Both the position numbers and the translations under genes were made by a program. The notes under the pieces are model-generated. The model ran no database searches and was not told the DNA's origin. It saw nothing but the letters and a program-made list of their open reading frames with translations. This document shows positions 54,615-63,781 of a stretch of DNA of 64,000 nt, one piece after another. How positions within the stretch are numbered: the stretch's first letter is position 1; each line of letters starts with the position of its first letter. The DNA comes from Rhodospirillaceae bacterium (GTDB taxonomy: Bacteria > Pseudomonadota > Alphaproteobacteria > Rhodospirillales > Casp-alpha2), in assembly GCA_016845145.1 (NCBI GenBank), contig JAERTE010000018.1, forward strand, positions 1 to 64,000, written 5' to 3'.

Positions 54615-55652
54615 TCACTCTATCAGCGCTTCAAATGCACGCGCTGCGTCGGGCCATCGCCAGGCGCGTTGCTGGTTCAGAGCCGAGTTGTGTTGGCGTT
54701 GCCACAATGCCTCGTCGCTCAGCAACTCAACCGCCGCGTCCGCGAAACCCGTATCCGTGGGCCGGACGAACCCGGTCTCGCCATCGACCACGCGTTCGAC
54801 GACCGATCCCAAATCCTGTACCACCGCCGGTACGCCCATAGCTTGCGCCTCTCCCACCGCCAGACAAAAAGTCTCGTTGATATCGCCACGGTACAGCATA
54901 CAACGCGCAGAACGAAATTCTTCGATCAACGCCGCCTTGGTCACCGGCCCACGTACAACCACCCCTTTGTCAGCCATGGCTTCCGCCTGCGCTATGACGC
55001 GCCCCATGGGATTGGCCTTATCGACGCCGACCGACCCGTAGGTCGCAGCTCCCGTGAACAGATGGAACTCGGCATCCGGGACGCGCGAATGGATTTCCTG
55101 CGCCCAAAGACCAAGTAGCCAATCCAACGAACGAAGCGGGTTGGAGGTAAAGACCGCACGCGCAGGCGGCGGTTGGGTCGCGGGTTCGGCGGCGCAGAAA
55201 TCATCCGACATGCCATAGGGAATGACGATGCGCTCACCCCCCGGCGCCCAGGCCGGATACGTGGTTGCGTGGACATGCCCGATAAAGATAATCGCCGGTT
55301 TGTAACGCCAAAGCTTCGACAAGTAGCGCCACTTCATCAGATAGCGCGCCGGATTATGAATCCAAAACACGGTGCGTTTTGCGCTCGGCATCAGGTCGAT
55401 CAGCTTATCGCCCCTGTTGGCAATGTAGAGATCGACGTTCGCTGGCCAATCGTTCGATGTAATTGGCCGCCATGTCACCCCCTCATGGTCCAAGGCGGCG
55501 CGACAATTGTTGCGTACTTGCACGTCATGCCCGCGGCGCGCCAGTTCCGCCACCAGATTGATGATCGATGATTCGACACCGCCGAGCGGCCCGCGCTCCA
55601 GGCTTTGGCCATCGAATTCGATGCCGTCGTCGGCCAGTAGGATGTGCGCCAT
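54615..55652 (-). CDS. Glycosyltransferase family 4-like protein
   Basis: 345 residues with GPLGGVESSIINLVAELARR at the N-terminus and the GT4-type donor region YRGDINETFCLAVGEAQAMG, VPAVVQDLGSVVERVVDGET. The middle NPARYLMKWRYLSKLWRYKP is unusual but intact. Its ATG directly follows the GT2 stop (TAAATG). Likely role in LPS core/polysaccharide assembly. Confidence 0.85.
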   Translation of the reverse strand: MAHILLADDGIEFDGQSLERGPLGGVESSIINLVAELARRGHDVQVRNNCRAALDHEGVTWRPITSNDWPANVDLYIANRGDKLIDLMPSAKRTVFWIHNPARYLMKWRYLSKLWRYKPAIIFIGHVHATTYPAWAPGGERIVIPYGMSDDFCAAEPATQPPPARAVFTSNPLRSLDWLLGLWAQEIHSRVPDAEFHLFTGAATYGSVGVDKANPMGRVIAQAEAMADKGVVVRGPVTKAALIEEFRSARCMLYRGDINETFCLAVGEAQAMGVPAVVQDLGSVVERVVDGETGFVRPTDTGFADAAVELLSDEALWQRQHNSALNQQRAWRWPDAARAFEALIE

Positions 55653-56408
55653 TTAGTCCGACCCCGGTTCCAATTTGGCTTTGAGATGCGACAGTAACGG
55701 ATAAAGGCCGGCGCAAAGTGCGATAACCAATCCGTATCCACCCTCGCGGTACCCCTTGCGCATCACATAGCATTTGAAAAACCGCGAAACCAGCCGCCGG
55801 ACATTGTTGGTGGTGGAACCAATTTCACCCGACTCGCGCATATCCTTGGCCCTCGCCGTGGAGTAGCTATCAAGACGCCGAAGCATATCGGAGATATCGC
55901 GGTCAACGTAGTGCACCAAGCGCGCGGTCAACATTTTGCCCTTGCCGCCGGTCCAGACCAGCGATGGATGCACACGCTGATCGCCCCAAATCTTCACGCC
56001 TTTGCGGAACAGCCCCGGGTACGCCGCCTTGCCAAACGAGGCTCCCCAGCCCCAACGTACGAGTTTTTCACCGATGTAATTATCGACAAGAATTTCGTGC
56101 CAGTCGTCCTGCGTCGTCTCAACGGTTTCGCGGATTTCCAGGGCCAAATCCGCCGGTACGCGCTCGTCGGCATCGATTTCAAAAATCCATTCGCCGGAAC
56201 ATGCCGCGATGCCGGCATTGCGGCGCTGCCCTTCGGTGGGCCAGTTGCCATGAATGATTCGGTCCGTAGTTTGGCGGGCGATATCCTCAGAGCTATCGGT
56301 GCACTTGTCGAGCAGCACGACAATCTCGTCGGCAAAGCTAAGCGTCGCCAGACAATCAGCCAGCTGACGCTCCTCGTTATAGACACTGATCACTGCCGAA
56401 AGCTTCAC
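55653..56408 (-). CDS. Glycosyltransferase family 2 (WaaE/KdtX-like)
   Basis: 251 residues, GT-A fold. SAVISVYNEERQLADCLATL, DEIVVLLDKCTDSSEDIA, WIFEIDADERVPADLALEI with the DxD-type metal motif, and RRNAGIAACSGEW. This arrangement is that of WaaE/KdtX enzymes that add glucose to the LPS inner core. It starts with GTG, overlapping the upstream stop (GTGA). Confidence 0.88.
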   Translation of the reverse strand: MKLSAVISVYNEERQLADCLATLSFADEIVVLLDKCTDSSEDIARQTTDRIIHGNWPTEGQRRNAGIAACSGEWIFEIDADERVPADLALEIRETVETTQDDWHEILVDNYIGEKLVRWGWGASFGKAAYPGLFRKGVKIWGDQRVHPSLVWTGGKGKMLTARLVHYVDRDISDMLRRLDSYSTARAKDMRESGEIGSTTNNVRRLVSRFFKCYVMRKGYREGGYGLVIALCAGLYPLLSHLKAKLEPGSD

Positions 56409-57367
56409 GCCGCCGCCCCCTTTGCGCGCTCCGCCAATGTTGTAAGCGCATCGTAAACGTGATCAACGCCAAGGCCATCCATCAAGGAATCGGAGGTGCG
56501 ATGATCGAAACCGTCAGGATGGATATCGTCAAAAGATTGCGGTGTACGTACGCTGTCGGAAAGCGGACCGCAGGGTCCGTAAAGTTCCTCGCGGCTAGGT
56601 CCGAACAACCCCAATGTCGGCACACCGGCAGCGGCAGCAATATGCATGAGACCTGAATCATTGCCGACATAGAATGCGCATCGCTTCAGGCACGCATGGA
56701 TATCGAGCAGACTGACCTGACCCAATAGATCAATCCGCCGCTCAACCGGGATAGACTCGATCAAACCAATCGCCTCCGGGCGCTCTTGCGGTGCACCGAA
56801 TAAAGCGACACGCCCCCCCGGCAACAACCCATCAGTTGCCGTGACCCGCTCACATAGCTCGGCGAATCTCTCCGCCCTCCAGGTCTTGGCTCGCCAGTTG
56901 GCCGTCGGGCCAATGGCCAAGATCGGCGTACCATCGGGGATTAATTCCAGGGCACGCCGGTCATGGGCGTTGTCACTCCACAGCTTCGGCAGCGGTGGAT
57001 CTTCCTGCAAACCCATCACCCCTGCCAATTGGCGAATTCGGTGCCCATCATGCTTGTGTTTGTGCATATGAGTCTGCCGTTTTGCGGCCAGCAGATAGGT
57101 CAACGGCGCGCTACGCAGATCGACAACCAAATCCCAAAACTTACCCACGGAAAGCGCCCACAACCGCAACCAATGTAGCGATGCGACCATTTTCTCCATG
57201 ACGATCACGCGCTCCAGCCCAGGCACTGTTTCAAACAGCTCTGCGGCAGCAGGTCCGCAGGCGACACTGATCCGCGCGCCGGGATGGCTCTCAACCAGAT
57301 GCCCGAGCAATCCCGTGGAAAGCACCGCGTCGCCGATGCGTGTGGCCGAAACAAACAGAATGCGCAT
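56405..57367 (-). CDS. Glycosyltransferase family 9 (heptosyltransferase-like)
   Basis: 320 residues beginning MRILFVSATRIGDAVLSTGL, the ADP-heptose transferase opening. It continues with LAIGPTANWRAKTWRAERFA, CAFYVGNDSGLMHIAAAAGV and PTLGLFGPSREELYGPCGPL. Adds heptose (or another ADP-sugar) to the LPS inner core at the inner-membrane face. It is the first gene of the minus-strand operon. Confidence 0.9.
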   Translation of the reverse strand: MRILFVSATRIGDAVLSTGLLGHLVESHPGARISVACGPAAAELFETVPGLERVIVMEKMVASLHWLRLWALSVGKFWDLVVDLRSAPLTYLLAAKRQTHMHKHKHDGHRIRQLAGVMGLQEDPPLPKLWSDNAHDRRALELIPDGTPILAIGPTANWRAKTWRAERFAELCERVTATDGLLPGGRVALFGAPQERPEAIGLIESIPVERRIDLLGQVSLLDIHACLKRCAFYVGNDSGLMHIAAAAGVPTLGLFGPSREELYGPCGPLSDSVRTPQSFDDIHPDGFDHRTSDSLMDGLGVDHVYDALTTLAERAKGAAA

Positions 57368-57490
57368 GCGCCGTTATACGACTGCACCTATGGCATTTCC
57401 AGTAGCATTAGCAGTTGTTCGGCGAGCTTCGGGGCCTTGCATCAAACGGTAAAACACCCCACCTTTCATCTCAGGATTTGAGGGATAGAT

Positions 57491-58366
57491 ATGAGCCAAC
57501 GATTTTTCGCGATTCTTGAGCAACGCGGCGTTATTCGGATCACCGGCGATGATGCCCGCGAGTTCCTGCAAGGACTGATTTCCAACGACATCAACCGGGT
57601 CGGCCCGGCGCAGGCCATCTATGCCGCTCTATTGACACCGCAGGGCAAATATCTGTTCGATTTCTTTATTGCCGAGCACGACGGCGCTTTGTTGCTGGAG
57701 ACCGAGAAGTCCCGCATCGCCGATCTGATCAAACGGCTCACGATGTATAAACTGCGCGCCAAAGCTAAATTGGAAGACGTGTCGGACAAATGGCGTGTGG
57801 CCGCCGTTTGGGGTGAGCAGTCACTCGAAACGTTGGGACTGCCGCGTGACCCGGGTGCGAGCATCGCCTGCGCTGACGGCGTCGCCTATACCGACCCTAG
57901 ATTGTATGATGCCGGGGCGAGAGTGCTTCTGGGGGCGTCAGACCCCATGCCGGACGCTACTGAGAGTGATGCCGAAGCATATGATGCGCATCGGCTGGCA
58001 TTAGGGTTGCCCGACGGCAGCCGGGACCTGATCTTGGACAAGTCCATTCTGCTGGAAAGCGGCTTCGATGAATTGCACGGCGTTGATTGGCACAAGGGCT
58101 GCTACATGGGCCAGGAATTGACCGCCCGTACCAAGTATCGGGGATTGGTCAAAAAACGCTTGGTACCGGTCAGCATCGACGGCCCACTACCTGAACCCGG
58201 CACCGATGTGACGGCCGGCGGCAAAACGGTCGGTGAAATCCGCTCCGGTTTGGCAGGGCACGCCTTGGCCTTGATCAGGCTAGAGGCTTTGGAGAACGAA
58301 ACCGAGACCATGCATGCGGGAGACGCCGCCGTAACACCGCGCCGCCCGTCTTGGGCAGAATTTTGA
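57491..58366 (+). CDS. ygfZ: Folate-binding YgfZ/GcvT-like protein
   Basis: 291 residues of the GcvT fold that uses folate to support iron-sulphur cluster assembly, especially in radical-SAM enzymes. The family hallmark KGCYMGQELTARTKYRG carries the conserved Cys; LQGLISNDINRV and LTPQGKYLFDFFI are the N-terminal signatures. It is divergent from the LPS operon, and the methyltransferase gene follows after 13 bases. Confidence 0.92.
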   Translation: MSQRFFAILEQRGVIRITGDDAREFLQGLISNDINRVGPAQAIYAALLTPQGKYLFDFFIAEHDGALLLETEKSRIADLIKRLTMYKLRAKAKLEDVSDKWRVAAVWGEQSLETLGLPRDPGASIACADGVAYTDPRLYDAGARVLLGASDPMPDATESDAEAYDAHRLALGLPDGSRDLILDKSILLESGFDELHGVDWHKGCYMGQELTARTKYRGLVKKRLVPVSIDGPLPEPGTDVTAGGKTVGEIRSGLAGHALALIRLEALENETETMHAGDAAVTPRRPSWAEF

Positions 58367-58379
58367 GCGGAAACGGGAT

Positions 58380-59042
58380 GTGACTTCGCGGGACGACATT
58401 TTTAAACGATCCCCGGAACTGCTGACACCCGTCGCTTTGGCCTACGAGCGCCGCTTGAAACGTTACGGCGACACACCCAAGGGCGTGTTCTGGAAGAACG
58501 CTTTGTGGCAGCGCCGCCGCTATGAAATTCTAATTCGTGTTTTCGACGATGCCGCCAACGCCGGCGGGCTTACGATTCACGATTTTGGCTGCGGATACGG
58601 CGCCTTGTTCGATTTCCTGGCCGACCACCCGGCTATGCGATCGAGTTGTTATATCGGCACGGACATGTGCGCGGGCATGATCGAGACCGCCAGTGTGCGC
58701 ATTGATGATCCGCGTGCCTTGTTTGTCCGTCACCTGACGGCAACCGAAACCGCCGACTACACTTTCGTCTCAGGCACTTTCAACATGCATATGGGGGCGG
58801 ATACGACTGAATGGTCGACGTACGTTCAAGAAAGCTTGCTACGGCTTTGGAAACGCACGCGGCGCGGACTTGCCTTCAATCTGCTCAATGTTGCCGCATC
58901 GGAAAAGTATGACGGGCTCTATTACGCCGCTCCGGATGACTATCTGGCATTCGCCCACAAGCATATGGATTCGGACGCCGAGTTAATTGTCGAACCGCCA
59001 TTGCCGGATTTCACCATCTTTGCCCGGCGACGCGACGATTAA
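58380..59042 (+). CDS. Class I SAM-dependent methyltransferase
   Basis: 220 residues with the SAM loop IHDFGCGYGALFDFLADHP, the acidic ribose-binding position (IGTDMCAGMI) and motif IV region YTFVSGTFNMHMGADTTEW. The N-terminus has an extra helical RSPELLTPVALAYERRLKRY. Starts with GTG 13 bases after ygfZ, so probably co-transcribed. Target unknown. Confidence 0.85.
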   Translation: MTSRDDIFKRSPELLTPVALAYERRLKRYGDTPKGVFWKNALWQRRRYEILIRVFDDAANAGGLTIHDFGCGYGALFDFLADHPAMRSSCYIGTDMCAGMIETASVRIDDPRALFVRHLTATETADYTFVSGTFNMHMGADTTEWSTYVQESLLRLWKRTRRGLAFNLLNVAASEKYDGLYYAAPDDYLAFAHKHMDSDAELIVEPPLPDFTIFARRRDD

Positions 59043-59113
59043 ATAGATCGGTTCTCGTCAGCAATATTCCGCCGACACCGGCACTTTTCCAATGAAAGCA
59101 GATAGAAATAAAT

Positions 59114-59135
59114 ATTGTATACGATTGTATACAAT
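59114..59135. promoter_or_regulatory. GntR-like operator upstream of tcuA
   Basis: ATTGTATAC (59114-59122) is followed by the perfect palindrome ATTGTATACAAT (59124-59135), i.e. one and a half sites in the 127-base gap before tcuA. The same core occurs before the ABC importer (19075-19086). It is typical of FCD-type GntR repressors; the regulator gene is not in the window. Confidence 0.6.
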
Positions 59136-59169
59136 GCCATTCTCGATGCATTGAGCATTCGGAGGTAAA

Positions 59170-60561
59170 ATGGAAAGTCTCTCGAAATCATATGACATTA
59201 TTGTCATTGGCGGCGGTAACGCAGCCTTATGTGCCGCCATTACCGCGGCGGAGACAGGCGCGAAAGTCCTGATCTTGGAGGGGGCGCCAAAAGAGTATCG
59301 CGGTGGCAATTCACGTCATACCCGGAACTTCCGTTGCATGCACCAAGGACCGCTCTCGGTACTGACCGATGCCTACGCCGAGGACGAGTATTTCGACGAT
59401 CTCTTAAAAGTCACCGCGGGAAAGACCGATGAACGGCTGGCACGGCTAGCCATCCGCACCTCGGAGGAGTGCTTGCCTTGGATGGAAGCGCACGGTGTGC
59501 GGTTCCAACCCTCGCTGTCGGGCACACTGTCATTGTCCAGAACCAACGCATTTTTCCTGGGCGGCGGCAAAGCCTTGGTTAACGCCTATTATCGAACAGC
59601 GGATGGTCTGGGTGTTGATGTGATGTATGAGGCGCAGGTCACGCATGTGGCGATTGACGGCGACCGTGTTTCCGGCGTCGAGGTGAATTATCAGGGCGAA
59701 AGCCATCGGATGAATGCCAAAGCCGTCGTCGTTGGCTCGGGTGGGTTTCAAAGCGATACGGATTGGCTGGCCCGCGCCTGGGGGCCGGCGGCCAAGAATT
59801 TTCTCATTCGTGGCACGCCATTCAACAAAGGCGTGGTGCTGCGCGACCTGCTCGACCAAGGTGCGCAATCAGTCGGAGACCCCACCCAGTGCCACGCAGT
59901 TGCGATTGACGGGCGGGCGCCTAAATTCGACGGCGGCATCGTCACACGCCTCGACTGTGTGCCGTTCTCTATCGTCGTCAATAAGAACGCCAAGCGTTTT
60001 TACGACGAAGGCGAAGATGTCTGGCCGAAACGATACGCGATCTGGGGCCGCTTGGTCGCAGCGCAGCCCGATCAGGTCGGATATTCGATTATTGATTCCA
60101 AGTCTCTAGAACTTTTCATGCCATCCGTTTTTCCGCCCGTGAAGGCTGACAGCATTGAGGGGTTAGCCACCGAACTGGGCTTACCGGCAACTGCGCTGAA
60201 AGATACCATCGAGCGTTTTAATGCCGCCTGCCATGAAGGCGATTTTCACCCAACCGAACTGGATGGATTGTCGACCCAAGGGCTGGAGCCAGCCAAAACC
60301 AACTGGGCACGTCCGATCACCAAGCCACCATTCTACGGATACTCTCTCAGGCCCGGCGTCACCTTCACCTATCTGGGCCTCAAGGTCGACGAAAATGCCC
60401 AAGTGCAGGCCGAAAAAGGCCCCGTGGAGAATCTTTGGGCGGCGGGCGAAACCATGGCTGGTTCCATTTTAGGGCAAGGTTATCTAGCAGGTTTCGGCAT
60501 GACCATCGGAACCGTCTTCGGGCGTATCGCAGGACGGGAGGCCGCTGCTTATGTCAAGTGA
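59170..60561 (+). CDS. tcuA: FAD-dependent tricarballylate dehydrogenase-like protein (TcuA)
   Basis: 463 residues of the fumarate-reductase flavoprotein family. FAD site DIIVIGGGNAALCAAITAAE and EGAPKEYRGGNSRHTRNFRC; substrate/capping region PFNKGVVLRDLLDQGAQSVG and NKNAKRFYDEGEDVWPKRYA; C-terminal FAD motif NLWAAGETMAGSILGQGYLA, GFGMTIGTVFGRIAG. TcuA oxidises tricarballylate to cis-aconitate and passes electrons to TcuB. The start follows GGAGG. Confidence 0.9.
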   Translation: MESLSKSYDIIVIGGGNAALCAAITAAETGAKVLILEGAPKEYRGGNSRHTRNFRCMHQGPLSVLTDAYAEDEYFDDLLKVTAGKTDERLARLAIRTSEECLPWMEAHGVRFQPSLSGTLSLSRTNAFFLGGGKALVNAYYRTADGLGVDVMYEAQVTHVAIDGDRVSGVEVNYQGESHRMNAKAVVVGSGGFQSDTDWLARAWGPAAKNFLIRGTPFNKGVVLRDLLDQGAQSVGDPTQCHAVAIDGRAPKFDGGIVTRLDCVPFSIVVNKNAKRFYDEGEDVWPKRYAIWGRLVAAQPDQVGYSIIDSKSLELFMPSVFPPVKADSIEGLATELGLPATALKDTIERFNAACHEGDFHPTELDGLSTQGLEPAKTNWARPITKPPFYGYSLRPGVTFTYLGLKVDENAQVQAEKGPVENLWAAGETMAGSILGQGYLAGFGMTIGTVFGRIAGREAAAYVK

Positions 60562-61627
60562 ACCCATCATCGAAGCCCGGCGTCAGCTTCAAATCTGTAA
60601 TGCCTGCCGTTACTGCGAAGGTTATTGCTCGGTGTTTCCCGCTGTCCATCGCGAACGCGCATACTCCGATGGCGATGTGTCGCAGCTGGCCAACCTGTGC
60701 CACAACTGCCGTGGATGTTATTACGCATGTCAATATACGGAGCCGCATGAGTTCGCTCTCAACCTGCCGAAGGTATTGGCCGAAGTGCGCGAGGAGAGCT
60801 GGGAAAACCATGCGCAGCCCGCCCGATTGGCGAAAGCGTTCCAAAGAAGCGGTGTCGCTATTGCCGCGGCCGTTATCGGTTGTTTTGCCTTGATGATCTG
60901 GGCCGCCCGCAGCATCGGCAGTGGCGGGGGCGACGGGTTTTATGCGGTGTTGTCGCACAACGCCATGGTCGCGATTTTCGTGCCGGCTTTTATTCTGCCG
61001 CTAATCTTGGTCGCCTCCAGCCTGCGCAGCTATTGGCGGGCAATCGGCGGCGGTCCTTTTGGTGTTCAAGATATTGTTTCCGCTCTCGCTTCAGCGGCGC
61101 AAATGCGGAATTTGGCCGGCGGCCATGGAGACGGCTGCAATTTCGAGGATGAGGACCGCTTTTCGAATGCCCGACGTTGGTACCATCAGGCGGTTATGTA
61201 TGGCTTCCTGTTGTGCTTTGCCGCGACAAGCGTTGCGACTTTCATGCATTACCTATTGGATCTGCCGGCACCGTATGGACCGTTCTCCTTGCCCAAACTG
61301 CTTGGTGTGTCGGGTGGAGTTCTGCTCAGCCTTGGCACATTGGGGCTCGCGTTGTTGAAGCTGAAAGGCAAGCGCCATTTGTCGGATGTCCGTGTCTGGG
61401 GCGGAGAAATGGCATTCATCGTGTTGCTGTTTTTCGTCAGTACGACGGGCTTGGTGCTTTACGCACTCGGCAACAGCGAATGGCTGAATGAATTGCTGTC
61501 GGTTCACCTGGGGTCTGTGCTCGCGTTCTTCTTGTTGACACCTTATTCCAAGATGGTGCACGGATTTTTCAGGCTCGCCGCCCTGACGAAGGAAGCGCGA
61601 AATCTTGCCGCTCAGAAACTGGATTGA
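60551..61627 (+). CDS. tcuB: TcuB: 4Fe-4S membrane protein of tricarballylate oxidation
   Basis: 358 residues. Two cysteine clusters CNACRYCEGYC and CHNCRGCYYAC (first 65 residues) bind 4Fe-4S. Five or six membrane helices follow (GVAIAAAVIGCFALMIWAA, AIFVPAFILPLILVASSL, FLLCFAATSVATFMHYLLDL, LGVSGGVLLSLGTLGLALL). It reoxidises TcuA by passing electrons to quinone. It overlaps tcuA by 11 bases, as expected of the pair. Confidence 0.9.
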   Translation: MSSEPIIEARRQLQICNACRYCEGYCSVFPAVHRERAYSDGDVSQLANLCHNCRGCYYACQYTEPHEFALNLPKVLAEVREESWENHAQPARLAKAFQRSGVAIAAAVIGCFALMIWAARSIGSGGGDGFYAVLSHNAMVAIFVPAFILPLILVASSLRSYWRAIGGGPFGVQDIVSALASAAQMRNLAGGHGDGCNFEDEDRFSNARRWYHQAVMYGFLLCFAATSVATFMHYLLDLPAPYGPFSLPKLLGVSGGVLLSLGTLGLALLKLKGKRHLSDVRVWGGEMAFIVLLFFVSTTGLVLYALGNSEWLNELLSVHLGSVLAFFLLTPYSKMVHGFFRLAALTKEARNLAAQKLD

Positions 61628-61735
61628 ATTTCCAATAAAAATCTTTCTGAGGCACCGGACGCTGTGATTTCCGGCATTCAATTCGCAAACCATCGTGCTC
61701 GAAAACATGGCGAAGCGGGCGTAGGCTGCGTGACG

Positions 61736-63628
61736 CTAGGAATAATGATGTTTCTTCGGCAGTAATCTTTTCTGGGCGGCAATGCGGATTTTGGCATTCA
61801 TGGCGCCATAACCACCATAACCGCCACGGCGTTCGACGACTTCGAAGAAAAATCCGGAACCGAAAGTTCGGCTGTAAAGTTGGAAATATTCACCACCGTC
61901 TTTGTCGCGATCATACAGTAGATTACTGTCGCGCAACCGGTCTGACAGGTCAGCTTCTAACCCGAATCGGGCCTCAAGATCATCGTAGTAATTTCGGGAG
62001 ACTTCCAGGGTTTGAAATCCGTTCTTCCGCAACCGCTGAGCCGTCGCGAAAATATCTGCTGAGAGAAATGCAACATGCTGAACCGCCGATCCGGCACTCT
62101 CCTCCGCAAATTGGCCGGCGAGGGTTTTGCCGCTTTCGACACCGTTCATGGTGATCCGAACGTCACCGTTTCGTCCTTCGATTGCCTGGGAACGAACAAG
62201 GCCTCCCGGATCGATGACGTCGAACATGGCGGCGCGGTCAGTCTCGAAGATCGATGCATAAAACAACGCCCAACTGGCCATCTGATCGTTACCCATGGTC
62301 TGGGCAAGGTGATCAATTTTGAGTAGACCGGCGTGCCGGTTCGCATCCTCATCTGCCAAGGCATTAAACTCAATATCCCAGACATCATGCAGATTGGTTT
62401 TCTGATCAAGGAAATGCAAAACACTGCCCCCGACCCCCCGGATCGCGGGAATCTTCAACTCTCCGGGGCCTGTTTCCTGTTTGAAGGACTGGACGTCCAG
62501 TGCCGTTGCACGCGCAATGGCGGCATCGGCATCATCGACCATCATCCCAATGTCGCAGACCGAGGTGCCGCGAAGAACGTAGGAAGAATGGGCGAAACTC
62601 TGTTTTTCCTTGTTGATGACAAGATTGATTCCTCCTTGTCGCCATACTGTGACGTCTTTGGCAATATGCTTGCCGGCAGGCGAAAACCCCAGCGTCTGGA
62701 ATAAGTCTGCAAGATCGGCCTCGCCCTCGTCACTAGCTGCAAATTCTACAAATTCAACGCCGTGCATGACTGCCTTCGGCGGCATTGATGACAGCGCGAT
62801 ATTGCTGCCCGGTTCCGTTTTGTCTACCTCGTCCATCAGGTTAACCAGCGCCCGACATCCGTCCACGGCAATCGCTTTCGCAAACCCGCCCCGGAATTGG
62901 TCATTGAAGATTTCCAATGAAACCGGGCCATCGTATCCCGTCGCCACGACGGCACGCATGAAATCCGTTAGCGGCATATCACCTTCACCGGGCATATTGC
63001 GAAAATGCCGAGACCAATACAGCAGGTCCATGTCGATCATTGGCGCGTCCGCCAGTTGCACGAAGAAAATCCGGTCGGCGGGGATGGCGCGGATCGGTGC
63101 TACGTCCAGGCGCCGCGACAGGATATGAAAGCTATCAAGGATGATGCCGACGTTAGGGTGATCGGCGCGCCGCACGATTTCCCAGGAGTCTCGGTAATCA
63201 TTGATATGGCGACCCCAGGCCAATGCTTCATACCCGATCCGCAAACCGCGAGCGGCGGCTCGATCACCCAACTCACGCAGATCGTCGGCTGCCCGGTCGA
63301 TGCCGCCAACCGACACCTCAGATAAATTTGAGCAGATCAGTATGAGGTCCGTGCCCAGTTCCTTCATGACGTCGAATTTCCGCTCTGCACGGTCGAAAGC
63401 CCGGGTGCGGTGGGGCTCGGGCATGCCTTCGAAGTCGCGGAACGGCTGAAACAGGGAGATATCCATGCCGAAATCGCGGACGATATTGCCCAATTCTTCG
63501 GGCGTGCCGTCAAAAGCGAGAAAATCATCCTCGAAAATTTCCACGCCGTCGAAGCCAGCAGCCGATATGGCATCGAGTTTCTCACTCATGGTGCCGCTCA
63601 AAGAAACGGTGGCAATTGACTTATACAT
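61736..63628 (-). CDS. Bifunctional TIM-barrel / HPPD-like protein, 3-dehydroshikimate dehydratase type (QsuB)
   Basis: 630 residues. The N-terminal half (about 1-275) is a sugar-isomerase-type barrel (FDGVEIFEDDFLAFDGTPEE, RIGYEALAWGRHINDYRD, NVGIILDSFHIL, GPVSLEIFNDQFRG) with metal-binding Glu/Asp/Glu. The C-terminal half (about 285-610) is a 4-hydroxyphenylpyruvate-dioxygenase-like barrel with KIDHLAQT, VQHVAFLS and FFEVVERRGG as His-His-Glu positions. Such fusions (QsuB, some AsbF-like) dehydrate 3-dehydroshikimate to protocatechuate; the HPPD half may be regulatory or inactive. Confidence 0.85.
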   Translation of the reverse strand: MYKSIATVSLSGTMSEKLDAISAAGFDGVEIFEDDFLAFDGTPEELGNIVRDFGMDISLFQPFRDFEGMPEPHRTRAFDRAERKFDVMKELGTDLILICSNLSEVSVGGIDRAADDLRELGDRAAARGLRIGYEALAWGRHINDYRDSWEIVRRADHPNVGIILDSFHILSRRLDVAPIRAIPADRIFFVQLADAPMIDMDLLYWSRHFRNMPGEGDMPLTDFMRAVVATGYDGPVSLEIFNDQFRGGFAKAIAVDGCRALVNLMDEVDKTEPGSNIALSSMPPKAVMHGVEFVEFAASDEGEADLADLFQTLGFSPAGKHIAKDVTVWRQGGINLVINKEKQSFAHSSYVLRGTSVCDIGMMVDDADAAIARATALDVQSFKQETGPGELKIPAIRGVGGSVLHFLDQKTNLHDVWDIEFNALADEDANRHAGLLKIDHLAQTMGNDQMASWALFYASIFETDRAAMFDVIDPGGLVRSQAIEGRNGDVRITMNGVESGKTLAGQFAEESAGSAVQHVAFLSADIFATAQRLRKNGFQTLEVSRNYYDDLEARFGLEADLSDRLRDSNLLYDRDKDGGEYFQLYSRTFGSGFFFEVVERRGGYGGYGAMNAKIRIAAQKRLLPKKHHYS

Positions 63629-63781
63629 GCGTTCTTGCTCCTGACATCAGGCGTTCTGGCATTGGGGTTGGCCATCCATCAGCATGTTCTTCAATGGAAT
63701 TTCTGGGTTGGTGCGCACATCAATTTCTACTGCAATGATATTGCCAGCATCGCCAAAGAGCAGGGGGCACTCCCATGCCAT

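Noticed and set aside
54177-55118. A 313-residue plus-strand frame (and a second one in another frame)
   Set aside because: Antisense to two clear glycosyltransferases; composition is typical of a G+C-rich shadow frame.
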